Shown here: one piece after another, positions 8,557 through 16,886 of the stretch | Position numbering within the stretch: the first letter of the stretch is position 1 | Layout of the letters: each line of letters opens with the position of its first letter | NCBI RefSeq assembly: GCF_900110775.1 | Contig: NZ_FOEP01000004.1 | Coordinates: 255,538-319,537, forward strand | DNA length: 64,000 nt | Origin: Thalassovita taeanensis | GTDB taxonomy: Bacteria > Pseudomonadota > Alphaproteobacteria > Rhodobacterales > Rhodobacteraceae | Reading direction: 5' to 3' | Translations under genes and position numbers: made by a program | The notes under the pieces: model-generated | Seen by the model: the letters and a program-made list of their open reading frames with translations, nothing else | Told to the model about the DNA's origin: nothing | The model's database searches: none

Positions 8557-9597
8557 ATGACAGACGCTGTGCCGCCAAAGGCGACCGCCCCGAAAAGGAC
8601 ACCACAGGACTGGGTTCGTGTACTCGCCAACTACCGTGAGCCGCACCTAGGACGCAGCCTGTATGAACTGGGCGTCAGCCTGATCCCGTTTCTGGCGCTT
8701 TGGGCGCTGGCCTTCTGGGCGCTGTCGATCAGTGGCTGGCTGGCGCTGGGAATTGCCGTGCTGAATGCCGGATTCTTGGTGCGGCTGTTCGTAATCCAGC
8801 ATGATTGCGGCCACGGCAGCTATTTCCGCAACCGCCATGTCAGCGACTGGGTGGGGCGGGCGTTGGGCGTTCTGACGCTGACGCCCTATGATGTCTGGCG
8901 GCGGTCGCATGCGATCCACCATTCATCAGCTGGCAATCTGGACAAGCGTGGGATGGGCGACGTTCACACGCTGACGGTCGAAGAATACCGCGCGCTGTCC
9001 GTGCGCGGGCGGCTGGGGTACCGTCTGTACCGCAGCCCGTTCGTGATGTTCCTGCTGGGACCGACCTACCTGTTTCTGTTGCAGAACCGTCTGCCGTTCG
9101 GCCTGATGCGGGCAGGGGCGAAATACTGGACCAATGCGATGGCCACCAACGCGGCAATCGCGATTGCGCTTGGGCTGATTTTCTATTTTGGCGGCGTGAT
9201 GCCGATCCTGTTGATCTTTTTGCCGACGGTTCTGATTGCGGCCACGATCGGGGTCTGGCTGTTCTATGTGCAGCACCAGTTCGAAGAAACAGTGTGGCAT
9301 AAGGCCGAAGATTGGCAGTTGCATGATGCCGCGCTGATGGGCAGCTCGCACTATGTTCTGCCGGGCGTGTTGCAGTGGATGACCGCAAACATCGGCATTC
9401 ACCACGTGCACCATCTGTACAGCCGCATCCCGTTTTACCGCCTGACCGAGGTCCTGCGCGACCACCCGGTTCTGGCCGGCGCCCAGCGCCTGACGATACG
9501 CGAAAGCCTGTCCTGCGCACGGCTGCACCTGTGGGACGAACACGGCCAGCGCCTGCTGTCCTTCGCCCAGGCCCGGCAGTTGCCCGTACAGGCATAA
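8557..9597 (+). CDS. Membrane fatty-acid desaturase
   Basis: A 346-residue integral membrane di-iron desaturase. All three histidine boxes of the family are present: HDCGHGSYF near residue 78, HAIHHSS near residue 115, and HHVHHLYSRIP near residue 290. Hydrophobic helices lie before box 1 (LIPFLALWALAFWALSI and following) and between boxes 2 and 3 (NAAIAIALGLIFYFG, ILLIFLPTVLIAATIGV). Members insert double bonds in acyl chains using oxygen and an electron donor. The position specificity cannot be read from sequence. It is probably monocistronic, with a hairpin just after the stop. Confidence 0.92.
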   Translation: MTDAVPPKATAPKRTPQDWVRVLANYREPHLGRSLYELGVSLIPFLALWALAFWALSISGWLALGIAVLNAGFLVRLFVIQHDCGHGSYFRNRHVSDWVGRALGVLTLTPYDVWRRSHAIHHSSAGNLDKRGMGDVHTLTVEEYRALSVRGRLGYRLYRSPFVMFLLGPTYLFLLQNRLPFGLMRAGAKYWTNAMATNAAIAIALGLIFYFGGVMPILLIFLPTVLIAATIGVWLFYVQHQFEETVWHKAEDWQLHDAALMGSSHYVLPGVLQWMTANIGIHHVHHLYSRIPFYRLTEVLRDHPVLAGAQRLTIRESLSCARLHLWDEHGQRLLSFAQARQLPVQA

Positions 9598-9607
9598 AGC
9601 GAAAAAA

Positions 9608-9629
9608 GCGGCGGGCCAGGGCCCGCTGC
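9608..9629 (-). terminator. Hairpin after the desaturase gene with a T-tract on the minus strand
   Basis: A 10-bp G/C-rich stem with one G-T pair (left arm GCGGCGGGCC, right arm GGCCCGCTGC) lies 10 bases past the desaturase stop. A run of A precedes it on the plus strand, so the U-tract forms only in minus-strand RNA. As a terminator it would stop antisense transcripts, or it may only protect the 3' end of the desaturase mRNA. Confidence 0.45.
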
Positions 9630-9785
9630 CCCCCTCAACAGCCGCTCCGCCCGACCGCCTATTTTGGGCGGAAATTGGCAATACGGCAATCGGCTCTTGC
9701 GCCGACATTGAGATTTAACATATCCGGTGCTACTTTATAGAGGTCCAGCGTCGGGACTCAGGCGGCGCACTTTCTCAGGAGGACA

Positions 9786-9842
9786 ATGTCCTGTCTCTTA
9801 ACTTTGACGCGGCTGTTGCCGCTGAACAGGGGGCACCGGTGA
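9786..9842 (+). CDS. Possible 18-codon leader ORF overlapping the rsfS start
   Basis: An ATG with AGGAGG 4 bases upstream opens an 18-codon leucine-rich frame (MSCLLTLTRLLPLNRGHR). Its TGA overlaps the GTG start of rsfS in a GTGA, the arrangement seen in translational coupling. Alternatively, the upstream region may be the true N-terminus of rsfS: the rsfS frame is open upstream and reads LSLNFDAAVAAEQGAPV, but has no in-frame start. A one-base difference from relatives would join them. I cannot decide between the two. Confidence 0.35.
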   Translation: MSCLLTLTRLLPLNRGHR

Positions 9843-10210
9843 CGGGCACCCCTATGGATGTGACCAGCGAAGAACTGCTGGCACGCATCATTTCTTCTCT
9901 GGAAGACGACAAAGCCGAAGACATCGTGCAGATTGATCTGCGCGGCAAAACGGCGATTGGCGACTATATGGTGATCTGCTCGGGGCGCTCCTCTCGGCAG
10001 GTGTCGGCGATTGCCGACAAACTGTCAGAGCGGCTCAAGCAAGACTTCGGCCGGATGAGCCGGATCGAGGGCAAGGGCACCGGCGACTGGGTGCTGATCG
10101 ACACAGGCGATGTGATTGTGCATGTGTTCCGTCCCGAAGTGCGCGAGTTCTACCAGCTCGAGAAGATGTGGCTGCCTGCGGGTGCCGTGGCTGCTGCCAG
10201 CCCGGTCTGA
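9839..10210 (+). CDS. rsfS: Ribosome silencing factor RsfS
   Basis: A 123-residue member of the Iojap/DUF143 family. It binds uL14 on the 50S subunit, blocks subunit joining and so represses translation in starvation. Family segments are DDKAEDIVQIDLRGKTAIGDY, the core VICSGRSSRQVSAIA, GTGDWVLIDTGDVIVHVF and REFYQLEKMWL at the end. The start is the GTG at 9839 with AGGGGG six bases before it; an ATG at 9854 is the alternative. It is the first gene of a run with rlmH (stop/start overlap TGATG) and then gpmI-envC-ctpA-rppH. The upstream short ORF may couple its translation. Confidence 0.93.
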   Translation: MTGTPMDVTSEELLARIISSLEDDKAEDIVQIDLRGKTAIGDYMVICSGRSSRQVSAIADKLSERLKQDFGRMSRIEGKGTGDWVLIDTGDVIVHVFRPEVREFYQLEKMWLPAGAVAAASPV

Positions 10211-10680
10211 TGCGCGTTCATATCTGCGCGGTGGGCCGATTGCGGTCTGGCCCGGAACGCGCGCTGATTGACGACTATACCACCCGGTTTGACCGGACCG
10301 GGCGGGCGCTGGGACTCGGCCCGCTGACCCTGCACGAGGTCGAAGACAAGAAAGGCGGCGGCATGAGCGCCGAGGCCACCTTGTTGGACCGCGCCATCCC
10401 CGCGGGCGCCCTGCTGTGCGTTCTGGACGAGCGGGGGCGACTGATGTCCTCGCCCGCATTTGCCGAACAGCTGGGCGGATGGCGCGATGCCGGGCGCAGC
10501 GACGTGGCGTTTGTGATTGGCGGGGCTGACGGGATTGACCCCGCCTTGCGCGCGCGCGCCGACTTTGCCCTGTCCTTTGGTAAAATGGTCTGGCCGCACA
10601 TGCTGGCGCGCGCGATGCTCAGCGAACAACTGTACCGCGCCGCGTCCATTCTGGCCAAAAGCCCCTACCACCGGGTGTGA
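10210..10680 (+). CDS. rlmH: 23S rRNA (pseudouridine1915-N3)-methyltransferase
   Basis: A 156-residue SPOUT methyltransferase that methylates pseudouridine 1915 in helix 69 of 23S rRNA, acting on assembled 70S ribosomes. Conserved elements are MRVHICAVGR at the start, LCVLDERGRLMSS, the knotted SAM-binding segment VAFVIGGADGIDP and the C-terminal LARAMLSEQLYRA followed by YHRV. I chose the ATG that overlaps the rsfS stop (TGATG) rather than a longer upstream frame, because the family starts exactly there. The coupling to rsfS makes a two-gene ribosome-maturation unit. Confidence 0.96.
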   Translation: MRVHICAVGRLRSGPERALIDDYTTRFDRTGRALGLGPLTLHEVEDKKGGGMSAEATLLDRAIPAGALLCVLDERGRLMSSPAFAEQLGGWRDAGRSDVAFVIGGADGIDPALRARADFALSFGKMVWPHMLARAMLSEQLYRAASILAKSPYHRV

Positions 10681-10686
10681 CCACCG

Positions 10687-10763
10687 TTTCTTTCTGACTG
10701 AAATACTCGAATCGCCACGCCTGCCTTGCAGGCCGGATGTCGCGTATTTTTGGCAAGATGAAG
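10687..10763. repeat. Head-to-head pair of the 22-base post-stop motif flanking a dyad
   Basis: Seven bases after the rlmH stop is TTTCTTTCTGACTGAAATAC+TC. The reverse-oriented form, GTATTTTTGGCAAGATGAAG, ends at 10763. Between them is GCCTGC-CTT-GCAGGC, a perfect 6-bp dyad. The same motif follows the stop codons of rppH, ribH and the thiolase gene. It probably marks transcript 3' ends; mechanism unknown. Confidence 0.6.
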
Positions 10764-10851
10764 CCGCAGTGCAGCAAACGGGTCGTAAAGACGGTTCACC
10801 CCCGGACGCGAAGGCGTTAGAAGCGACACAAACCGCTGGAGCCTTTTAACG

Positions 10852-12369
10852 ATGAGCATTCCCAAACCCGTTGTTCTTTGCATTCTCGATGGCTGGGGCC
10901 TGCGCGCCGACACCCGAGCAAACGCCCCCGCGCTGGCACATACGCCGACCTTCGACCGACTGATGGCAGAATGCCCGCACAATCAACTGATCACCCACGG
11001 CCCCGACGTCGGCCTGCCAACCGGGCAGATGGGCAATTCCGAAGTGGGCCACACCAACATCGGCGCCGGGCGTGTGGTGGCGATGGATCTGGGGCAGATT
11101 GACCTCTCGATCGAGGACGGATCGTTCTTTCAGATGGACGCCCTACAGGCCTTCATCGCCACGCTGAAGAAAACCGGTGGCACCGCACATCTGATGGGTC
11201 TGGTGTCAGACGGCGGGGTGCACGGCCACCTGACCCACATCCTTGCGGCGGTGAAAGCCCTGACCGACGCAGGCGTCCCCGTGGCGCTGCACGCGATCAC
11301 CGACGGGCGCGACGTGGCGCCGAAATCGGCGTTTGGCTATATCGACGACCTGCAGGCGGCCCTGCCACCGCTGGCCAGGATTGCCACACTCACCGGTCGC
11401 TATTTCGCCATGGACCGCGACAACCGCTGGGAACGGGTCAGCGAAGCCTACGAGGCGATGATCCACGCCAAAGGTGGCAAAAGCGCCAGCGCGCACGCTG
11501 CGGTGGATGCGGCCTACAGCCGGTCGGAAACCGATGAATTCATCACCGCCACGGTGATCGCCGGCTATCAGGGCGCAAAGGACGGCGACGGGTTTTTCTG
11601 TCTGAACTTCCGTTCGGACCGCGCCCGCGAGATTCTGCGCGCCATCGGCGAACCGGGGTTTGACGATTTTGATGTTGGATCGCGGCCCGCATGGGCCGCC
11701 TTGCTTGGCATGGTGGAATACTCCGACGCGCATAACACCTATATGACCACGGTCTTCCCCCCGCGTAATATCGTCAACACACTGGGCGAATGGGTGGCCA
11801 GCCACGGCAAGCGGCAGTTTCACTTGGCCGAGACCGAGAAATACCCGCATGTGACGTTTTTCCTCAACGGCGGCAAGGAAGCCCCCGAAGTCGGCGAAGA
11901 CCGCTATATGGCGCCCTCGCCGAAGGTCGCGACCTACGATTTGCAGCCCGAGATGTCAGCAGAAGAAGTCACTGATGCCTTCGTCAAGGCAATCGAAGAC
12001 GGCTATGACCTGATCGTGACCAACTACGCCAACCCCGACATGGTCGGCCATACCGGCGATCTGAAGGCCGCGATCAAGGCCTGCGAAGCCGTCGATCGCG
12101 GGCTGGCGCGGGTTGTGGACGCGCTGGAAAAAGCAGGCGGCGCAATGATCGTGACCGCGGATCACGGCAATTGCGAAATGATGATCGACCCCGACACTGG
12201 CGGGCCGCACACGGCGCACACGCTGAACCCGGTGCCCGTCATTCTGACCGGCGGCCCCGAAGGCGCGCAGTTGCACGCGGGGCGACTGGCCGATCTGGCA
12301 CCGACCTTGCTGGCCCTGATGGGCCTGCCAAAGCCGGATGAGATGACCGGGGAAAGCCTGCTGGAATGA
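10852..12369 (+). CDS. gpmI: 2,3-bisphosphoglycerate-independent phosphoglycerate mutase
   Basis: At 505 residues, this is the usual length of the cofactor-independent, manganese-dependent alkaline-phosphatase-fold mutase that interconverts 3- and 2-phosphoglycerate. Motifs are VVLCILDGWGL at the start (first metal Asp), the catalytic serine loop MGNSEVGHTNIGAGRV near residue 60, AITDGRDVAPKSA, and the metal sites NYANPDMVGHTGD and VTADHGNCEMM. It sits in the conserved order rsfS-rlmH-gpmI-envC, and its TGA overlaps the envC ATG. The 171-bp gap after rlmH holds paired 3'-end motifs, so gpmI may have its own promoter. Confidence 0.97.
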   Translation: MSIPKPVVLCILDGWGLRADTRANAPALAHTPTFDRLMAECPHNQLITHGPDVGLPTGQMGNSEVGHTNIGAGRVVAMDLGQIDLSIEDGSFFQMDALQAFIATLKKTGGTAHLMGLVSDGGVHGHLTHILAAVKALTDAGVPVALHAITDGRDVAPKSAFGYIDDLQAALPPLARIATLTGRYFAMDRDNRWERVSEAYEAMIHAKGGKSASAHAAVDAAYSRSETDEFITATVIAGYQGAKDGDGFFCLNFRSDRAREILRAIGEPGFDDFDVGSRPAWAALLGMVEYSDAHNTYMTTVFPPRNIVNTLGEWVASHGKRQFHLAETEKYPHVTFFLNGGKEAPEVGEDRYMAPSPKVATYDLQPEMSAEEVTDAFVKAIEDGYDLIVTNYANPDMVGHTGDLKAAIKACEAVDRGLARVVDALEKAGGAMIVTADHGNCEMMIDPDTGGPHTAHTLNPVPVILTGGPEGAQLHAGRLADLAPTLLALMGLPKPDEMTGESLLE

Positions 12370-13496
12370 TCCGGGCCGCACTGATCGCTTTGTTCTTGCT
12401 GCCTCTGCCCGCTTGGGCCGAAAGCGATCCGGCCACGGCCGCGCGCGAGGCCGCCAAACGGCTGGACGAGGCCGCAATATCTTTGTCCAAGGCCGACTCA
12501 GCCCGCGACCGGATCAAAGCGCTGTCAGAAACCCTGCGCGCCTATGAAGACGGATTGGAAGCCATGCGCGAGGGATTGCGCCGGGCGACATTGCGCGAGG
12601 CGCGGCTGACCCGCGAGGTACAAGCCCGCGAGGCCGAAATTGCCCAGCTTCTGGGCGTGCTGCAATCGCTGGGCGCGACCCCGGCCCCGGTCATGGCGCT
12701 GCATCCCGATGGCCCCACCGGCACCGCGCGGGCGGGCATGCTGCTGGCAGATGTAACCCCCGCGCTGACCGCGCGCGCCGATGCGCTGCGCAGCAACCTG
12801 CAAGAGGTGGCCACGCTGCGCATCCTGCAGGAAACCGCGGCGGATACCCTGCGCAAGGGCCTGAACGGCGTACAACAGGCACGCACAGAGCTGTCCAAGG
12901 CACTGGCCGACCGCACAGCCCTGCCCCGCCGCTTTACCGAAGACCCGGTGCGCACCGCGATCCTGATCGCCTCGACCGAAACGCTCGAGGGCTTCGCCAG
13001 CGGCCTGTCGGATATCACAGTGGACGAGGCCGAAGGCAGCCTGCCCGATATCGCCCACCGCAAGGGCGCGCTGACCCTGCCAGTGCAGGGCCGCATCCTG
13101 CGCCACGCAAACGAGGCCGACGCCGCAGGCATTGCCCGCCCCGGTCTGGTGCTGGCCACGCGTCCGCGCGCCTTGGTCACCACACCTGCCGCCGCCACGA
13201 TCCGCTATCGCGGACCGCTGCTGAATTACGGCAATGTGATGATCCTTGAACCACAAGCGGGCCTGCTGTTCGTGTTCGCCGGGCTGGATGTGGTGTATGG
13301 CAATGCCGGAGAGGTCCTTCCCTCGGGCAGCCCCGTCGGGCTGATGGGCGGGCAGGACGCGGAAATTGGCACAATTCTGTCACAGGCCGGTGATGGGGCT
13401 GGAACTGAGGCAACAGAAACGCTCTATATAGAGATCAGAGAGAACAACACGCCGGTCGACCCGGAGCTGTGGTTCAAAACCGTGAAGGATAACTGA
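12366..13496 (+). CDS. envC: EnvC-like murein hydrolase activator (degenerate M23/LytM)
   Basis: A 376-residue periplasmic protein. It starts with a signal peptide (residues 1-18, ending PAWA), followed by a long coiled-coil region rich in Ala, Arg, Leu and Glu (about 20-215), then a C-terminal LytM fold (about 235-370) with segments IRYRGPLLNYGNVMILEPQ and GLMGGQDAEIG. The zinc-ligand HxxxD and HxH motifs of active M23 peptidases are absent. This matches the EnvC class, which activates amidases during septal peptidoglycan splitting and does not cut itself. Its ATG overlaps the gpmI TGA, and ctpA begins 3 bases after its stop, so the three are co-translated. Confidence 0.9.
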   Translation: MIRAALIALFLLPLPAWAESDPATAAREAAKRLDEAAISLSKADSARDRIKALSETLRAYEDGLEAMREGLRRATLREARLTREVQAREAEIAQLLGVLQSLGATPAPVMALHPDGPTGTARAGMLLADVTPALTARADALRSNLQEVATLRILQETAADTLRKGLNGVQQARTELSKALADRTALPRRFTEDPVRTAILIASTETLEGFASGLSDITVDEAEGSLPDIAHRKGALTLPVQGRILRHANEADAAGIARPGLVLATRPRALVTTPAAATIRYRGPLLNYGNVMILEPQAGLLFVFAGLDVVYGNAGEVLPSGSPVGLMGGQDAEIGTILSQAGDGAGTEATETLYIEIRENNTPVDPELWFKTVKDN

Positions 13497-13499
13497 CCG

Positions 13500-14834
13500 A
13501 TGAAGAAATTCGTCATGGCCGCGATTGGCGGCACTCTGGCTGGGGTGATCATGACCACCCAGGTGGCCGGGCCGCTTCTGGCGCAGGAAAGCCTGCAAAA
13601 GGCGAATGTCTATGAGCAGTTGGACCTGTTTGGCGATATCTTCGAGCGTATCCGCGCGCAATATGTCGAAGAAGTCGACGAGAAGAAGCTGATCGAGGCG
13701 GCGATCAACGGCATGTTGACCTCGCTTGACCCGCACTCCAGCTACCTGTCGCCCGACGATGCCGCCGATATGCGCGTGCAGACACGCGGCGAATTCGGCG
13801 GTCTGGGCATCGAGGTCACGCAAGAAGAAGGCTTCGTCAAGGTCGTCTCGCCGATCGACGGCACCCCTGCACAGATTGCAGGCATCGAATCGGGCGACTT
13901 CATCACCCACGTCGATGGCGAAAGCCTGCTGGGTCTGGGCCTGGACGACGCGGTTGAACTGATGCGTGGGCCGGTTGGCAGCGAAATCATCATCACCATC
14001 GTGCGCGAAGGCGAACCCGAACCGTTCGATGTCTCGCTGATCCGTGACACGATCAAGCTGACAGCCGTGCGCACCCGCACGCAGGGCGACACAGTCGTGC
14101 TGCGGATCACCACCTTCAACGATCAGACCTATCCCAACCTCGAGGCCGGCCTGAAAAAGGCGGTCGAGGATCTGGGCGGAATGGACAAGGTCAACGGCAT
14201 CGTGCTGGATCTGCGCAACAACCCCGGCGGGTTGCTGACGCAGGCGATTCAGGTGTCCGACGCGTTCCTGGAAAGCGGCGAGATCGTCTCAACCCGTGGC
14301 CGCAACCCGGCCGATGGGGATCGCTATAACGCGGTCGCGGGCGATCTTGCGATGGCCAAACCGATTGTGGTGCTGATCAATGGCGGCTCGGCCTCGGCAT
14401 CGGAAATCGTGGCAGGGGCGTTGCAGGACCATCGCCGCGCCATCGTCGTGGGCACCAAAAGCTTCGGAAAAGGCTCGGTTCAGACGGTGATGCCGCTGCG
14501 CGGCGACGGCGCGATGCGCCTGACCACGGCACGGTACTACACACCCTCGGGCCGCTCGATCCAGAACCTCGGCGTCTCGCCCGATATCGTGGTCGAACAA
14601 CCCCGCCGCGCCCCCGCCACCGAGGAAGAGGCAACACCCGCACGCCGCAACCGCTCCGAGGCCGATCTGCGCGGCAGCCTGTCAAACGACAGCCTGACCG
14701 AGGACGAGGTCAAACAGATCGAAGCCGACCGCGCCAAGGCCGACGAAGCCGCCAAACTGCGCGAGGATGACTATCAGCTGGCCTATGCCATCGACATCCT
14801 CAAGGGCCTGTCGGCGCTGGGTCCCAAAGAGTAA
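13500..14834 (+). CDS. ctpA: Carboxyl-terminal processing protease, S41 family
   Basis: A 444-residue exported serine protease. An N-terminal signal or anchor spans residues 1-29. A PDZ domain lies at about 88-170 (FGGLGIEVTQEEGFVKV, AGIESGDFITHVDGE), and the S41 peptidase domain follows. The Ser-Lys dyad is visible: Ser299 in NGGSASASEIVAGALQDH and Lys324 in FGKGSVQ, with the conserved Gln328. A charged low-complexity tail (about 365-425, rich in Glu, Ala and Arg) precedes the end. The family trims or degrades envelope proteins after PDZ binding of C-termini. It follows envC by 3 bases and precedes a strong terminator. Confidence 0.96.
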   Translation: MKKFVMAAIGGTLAGVIMTTQVAGPLLAQESLQKANVYEQLDLFGDIFERIRAQYVEEVDEKKLIEAAINGMLTSLDPHSSYLSPDDAADMRVQTRGEFGGLGIEVTQEEGFVKVVSPIDGTPAQIAGIESGDFITHVDGESLLGLGLDDAVELMRGPVGSEIIITIVREGEPEPFDVSLIRDTIKLTAVRTRTQGDTVVLRITTFNDQTYPNLEAGLKKAVEDLGGMDKVNGIVLDLRNNPGGLLTQAIQVSDAFLESGEIVSTRGRNPADGDRYNAVAGDLAMAKPIVVLINGGSASASEIVAGALQDHRRAIVVGTKSFGKGSVQTVMPLRGDGAMRLTTARYYTPSGRSIQNLGVSPDIVVEQPRRAPATEEEATPARRNRSEADLRGSLSNDSLTEDEVKQIEADRAKADEAAKLREDDYQLAYAIDILKGLSALGPKE

Positions 14835-14865
14835 CCCGTCGGGCCACCCCCGACATCGCACAACC

Positions 14866-14905
14866 AAAGGCCGCGGTCGGAACATTCCACCGCGGCCTTT
14901 GCATG
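14866..14905 (+). terminator. Hairpin terminator after ctpA
   Basis: A perfect 12-bp stem (AAAGGCCGCGGT with ACCGCGGCCTTT, arms 14866-14877 and 14889-14900) encloses a short inner GGAA/TTCC dyad, ends in three Ts and is followed by GCATGT. It lies 32 bases past the ctpA stop. The stem is strong but the T-tract short, so read-through to rppH is possible. Confidence 0.75.
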
Positions 14906-15103
14906 TCCACCTGCGCCCGCCAGATCGCCAATCGCCGATCAGATCACAACGCCGCCCCTTCACGCCTGCCCCCATCCTTCGCCACAATCACGCGCAACAT
15001 TCACGCCCAATCGCCCGCCCACATTCCCGCCTGATCTGCTTTCCCTTCACCATCACAGGCGCTATTCTACAGCCAACACCCCCGCCAACCCGAAAGGCCG
15101 CCC

Positions 15104-15586
15104 ATGCACGCCGAAGACATCGCCAAACTGCCATATCGCCCCTGCGTCGGGCTGATGGTGTTGAACCCGCAAGGGCTGGTCTTCGTCGGCCAGCGCATCG
15201 ACAACCCCGGCCCGGCTTGGCAAATGCCCCAAGGCGGCGTGGACAAGGGCGAAAACCCGCGTGACGCCGCCCTGCGCGAACTATGGGAAGAAACCGGCCT
15301 GACCCCCGATCTGATCACGGTCGAAGCCGAGACCGAAGGCTGGATTCCCTACGACCTGCCGCACGACCTGGTGCCGCGAATCTGGAAAGGCCGCTTTCGC
15401 GGTCAGGAACAAAAATGGTTCCTGCTCCGCTTTCATGGCGATGACGCTCAGGTGAACATCGAAACACAACACCCCGAATTTTCGACCTGGCGCTGGCTCT
15501 CGCCCAGCGATCTGGTGGAAAACATCGTGCCCTTCAAACGCGCCGTCTATGAACAGGTGCTCAGCGCCTTCCGGTCACACCTCTGA
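15104..15586 (+). CDS. rppH: RNA pyrophosphohydrolase (Nudix)
   Basis: A 160-residue Nudix hydrolase of the RppH/IalA type, which removes pyrophosphate from 5' ends of mRNA and so starts RNase E-dependent decay. The Nudix box is complete: [20 protein letters not shown] followed by TGL. Also typical are [20 protein letters not shown] at the start and WQMPQGGV. The C-terminal half ([18 protein letters not shown]) matches the family. GAAAGG lies upstream of the ATG. It stands at the end of the rsfS-ctpA run, 269 bp after ctpA, and a 22-base repeat motif follows its stop. Confidence 0.95.
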   Translation: MHAEDIAKLPYRPCVGLMVLNPQGLVFVGQRIDNPGPAWQMPQGGVDKGENPRDAALRELWEETGLTPDLITVEAETEGWIPYDLPHDLVPRIWKGRFRGQEQKWFLLRFHGDDAQVNIETQHPEFSTWRWLSPSDLVENIVPFKRAVYEQVLSAFRSHL

Positions 15587-15598
15587 CCAGACGCCCAG

Positions 15599-15620
15599 CT
15601 TCTTTCTGATCCAAATACTC
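15599..15620 (+). repeat. 22-base post-stop motif after rppH
   Basis: CTTCTTTCTGATCCAAATAC+TC lies 13 bases past the rppH stop. It matches the copies after rlmH (10687), ribH (31650) and the thiolase gene (38605). It may be a 3'-end or processing signal. Confidence 0.6.
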
Positions 15621-15700
15621 AAACCCACACGCACCCCGCCTGCCGACCGGCACGCGCGCAACAGGGCAGCGCGCGCCACGGCTGACGCGCCGCCCCACTG

Positions 15701-16696
15701 TCAAAGCAGCGCCGAGGCCGGACGCAGAGCACCCGTCTCGATCCCGTTCCAGTTTCGGATCGGCGTGTTCATCCGCTTCAGCGTCGCAGGGTGATCCGCT
15801 TCCAGCAAACCCAGCTTGACCAGAATCGCGGCAATCGCGCATTCCGCGCCGCGCGTGGTGCCATCCGTGATCTTCAGCGCCACGCCCAGCTTGCGCTCGG
15901 GGATGATGGCGATGAAAAACGCCTCCGCCCCGGTTTTCAGCGCCACACGACCGTTCATCGCCCGCATCAGCTCGGTGCAGGCGCGGCCTTCGCCGGCCAC
16001 CAGCTCAGGATAGGCCACCATCGCATTGCGCAACCGCGCGGCGGCACTGGCGCGCGCGCCCTGCCCTTCCTCGGCGGCAGCGAAAAACGCCATCGCGCGC
16101 GCCATCCCATGCAGCGTGGTGGCGTGGTTCGGGGCCGAACAACCGTCGATGCCAAAACCGGGGCTTGTCGCGCCTGTCACATCCTCGAATGCCTCAAGGC
16201 AGGCGGCCTGCACCGGGTGCGACGGGTCCACATACTCCGGCCCCGCCCCCAAATGCCGCGTCAGCGTCAGAAACCCCGAATGCTTGCCAGAACAGTTGTT
16301 GTGATACTGGCAGGGCTGCTCGAAACCCCGGATCAGCGCCTCGCGCGCATCCTTGTCCGAGGGCTCTTGCGCGCCGCAGCGGAAATCATCGTCGCTCTTG
16401 CCGATATGATCCAACCAGGCGCGCACCCGGTCGGTGTGGATCGCCGCACCCTGATGGCTGGCACAGGCCAGCGCCAGCTGTTCCTGCCCCAAACCGAAGG
16501 CATCGGCCGCACCGCTTTCGACCAGCGGCAGCGCCTGCAACATCTTCGAGGACGAGCGCGGCAGCACCACCGCATGCGGGTCGCCCCAGGCCTGCACGAT
16601 CTGCCCACTCTCGTCACAGATCACCGCATGACCGTGATGCACGCTTTCCAAAAACGCGCCGCGCCAGATTTCAGCCATTGGAACCGGATTTGCCAT
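15701..16696 (-). CDS. L-asparaginase II family protein (Rhizobium etli type)
   Basis: A protein of about 331 residues that belongs to the thermolabile asparaginase family first known from Rhizobium etli, unrelated in sequence to E. coli AnsA/AnsB. Landmarks are the serine/lysine motif VLPRSSSKMLQALPLVESGA, ACASHQGAAIHTDRV, the CSGKHSGFL loop, GFGIDGCSAPNHA and the C-terminal lysine segment RVALKTGAEAFFIA. It hydrolyses asparagine to aspartate and ammonia. The open frame begins with a GTG at 16714, but AAGAGGA lies 8 bases before the ATG at 16696, which I use. It is a single minus-strand gene facing rppH. Confidence 0.9.
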   Translation of the reverse strand: MANPVPMAEIWRGAFLESVHHGHAVICDESGQIVQAWGDPHAVVLPRSSSKMLQALPLVESGAADAFGLGQEQLALACASHQGAAIHTDRVRAWLDHIGKSDDDFRCGAQEPSDKDAREALIRGFEQPCQYHNNCSGKHSGFLTLTRHLGAGPEYVDPSHPVQAACLEAFEDVTGATSPGFGIDGCSAPNHATTLHGMARAMAFFAAAEEGQGARASAAARLRNAMVAYPELVAGEGRACTELMRAMNGRVALKTGAEAFFIAIIPERKLGVALKITDGTTRGAECAIAAILVKLGLLEADHPATLKRMNTPIRNWNGIETGALRPASALL

Positions 16697-16814
16697 TCTC
16701 GTGATCCTCTTCACTTGTGTTCAAGCCGTGTGCGAAATTCCGCCAATTGCTCTTTCGCCGGTAGCGGATTTCAGGCTATTGTAGCATTGTCGAGTAGGAA
16801 ATGCCCCGTTTCGC

Positions 16815-16840
16815 GAAGAAACGCCAGTGTAAGGCGTGCG
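16815..16840. repeat. Repeat motif copy 2: GAAGAAACGCC-loop-GGCGTGCG
   Basis: This matches the copy at 6708-6732: GAAGAA, ACGCC, a 7-base centre, GGCGT, GCG. It lies 46 bases upstream of the IalB-family gene, in the promoter region shared with the divergent asparaginase gene. Both copies are upstream of envelope genes. Confidence 0.5.
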
Positions 16841-16886
16841 GTGGGGGGATCGGAATTGAGGCAAGGACAGCTGGAGGCTGGATCAG

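Noticed and set aside
12366-13496. Possible active M23 peptidase.
   Set aside because: The zinc-ligand motifs are absent, so it is called an EnvC-type activator only.
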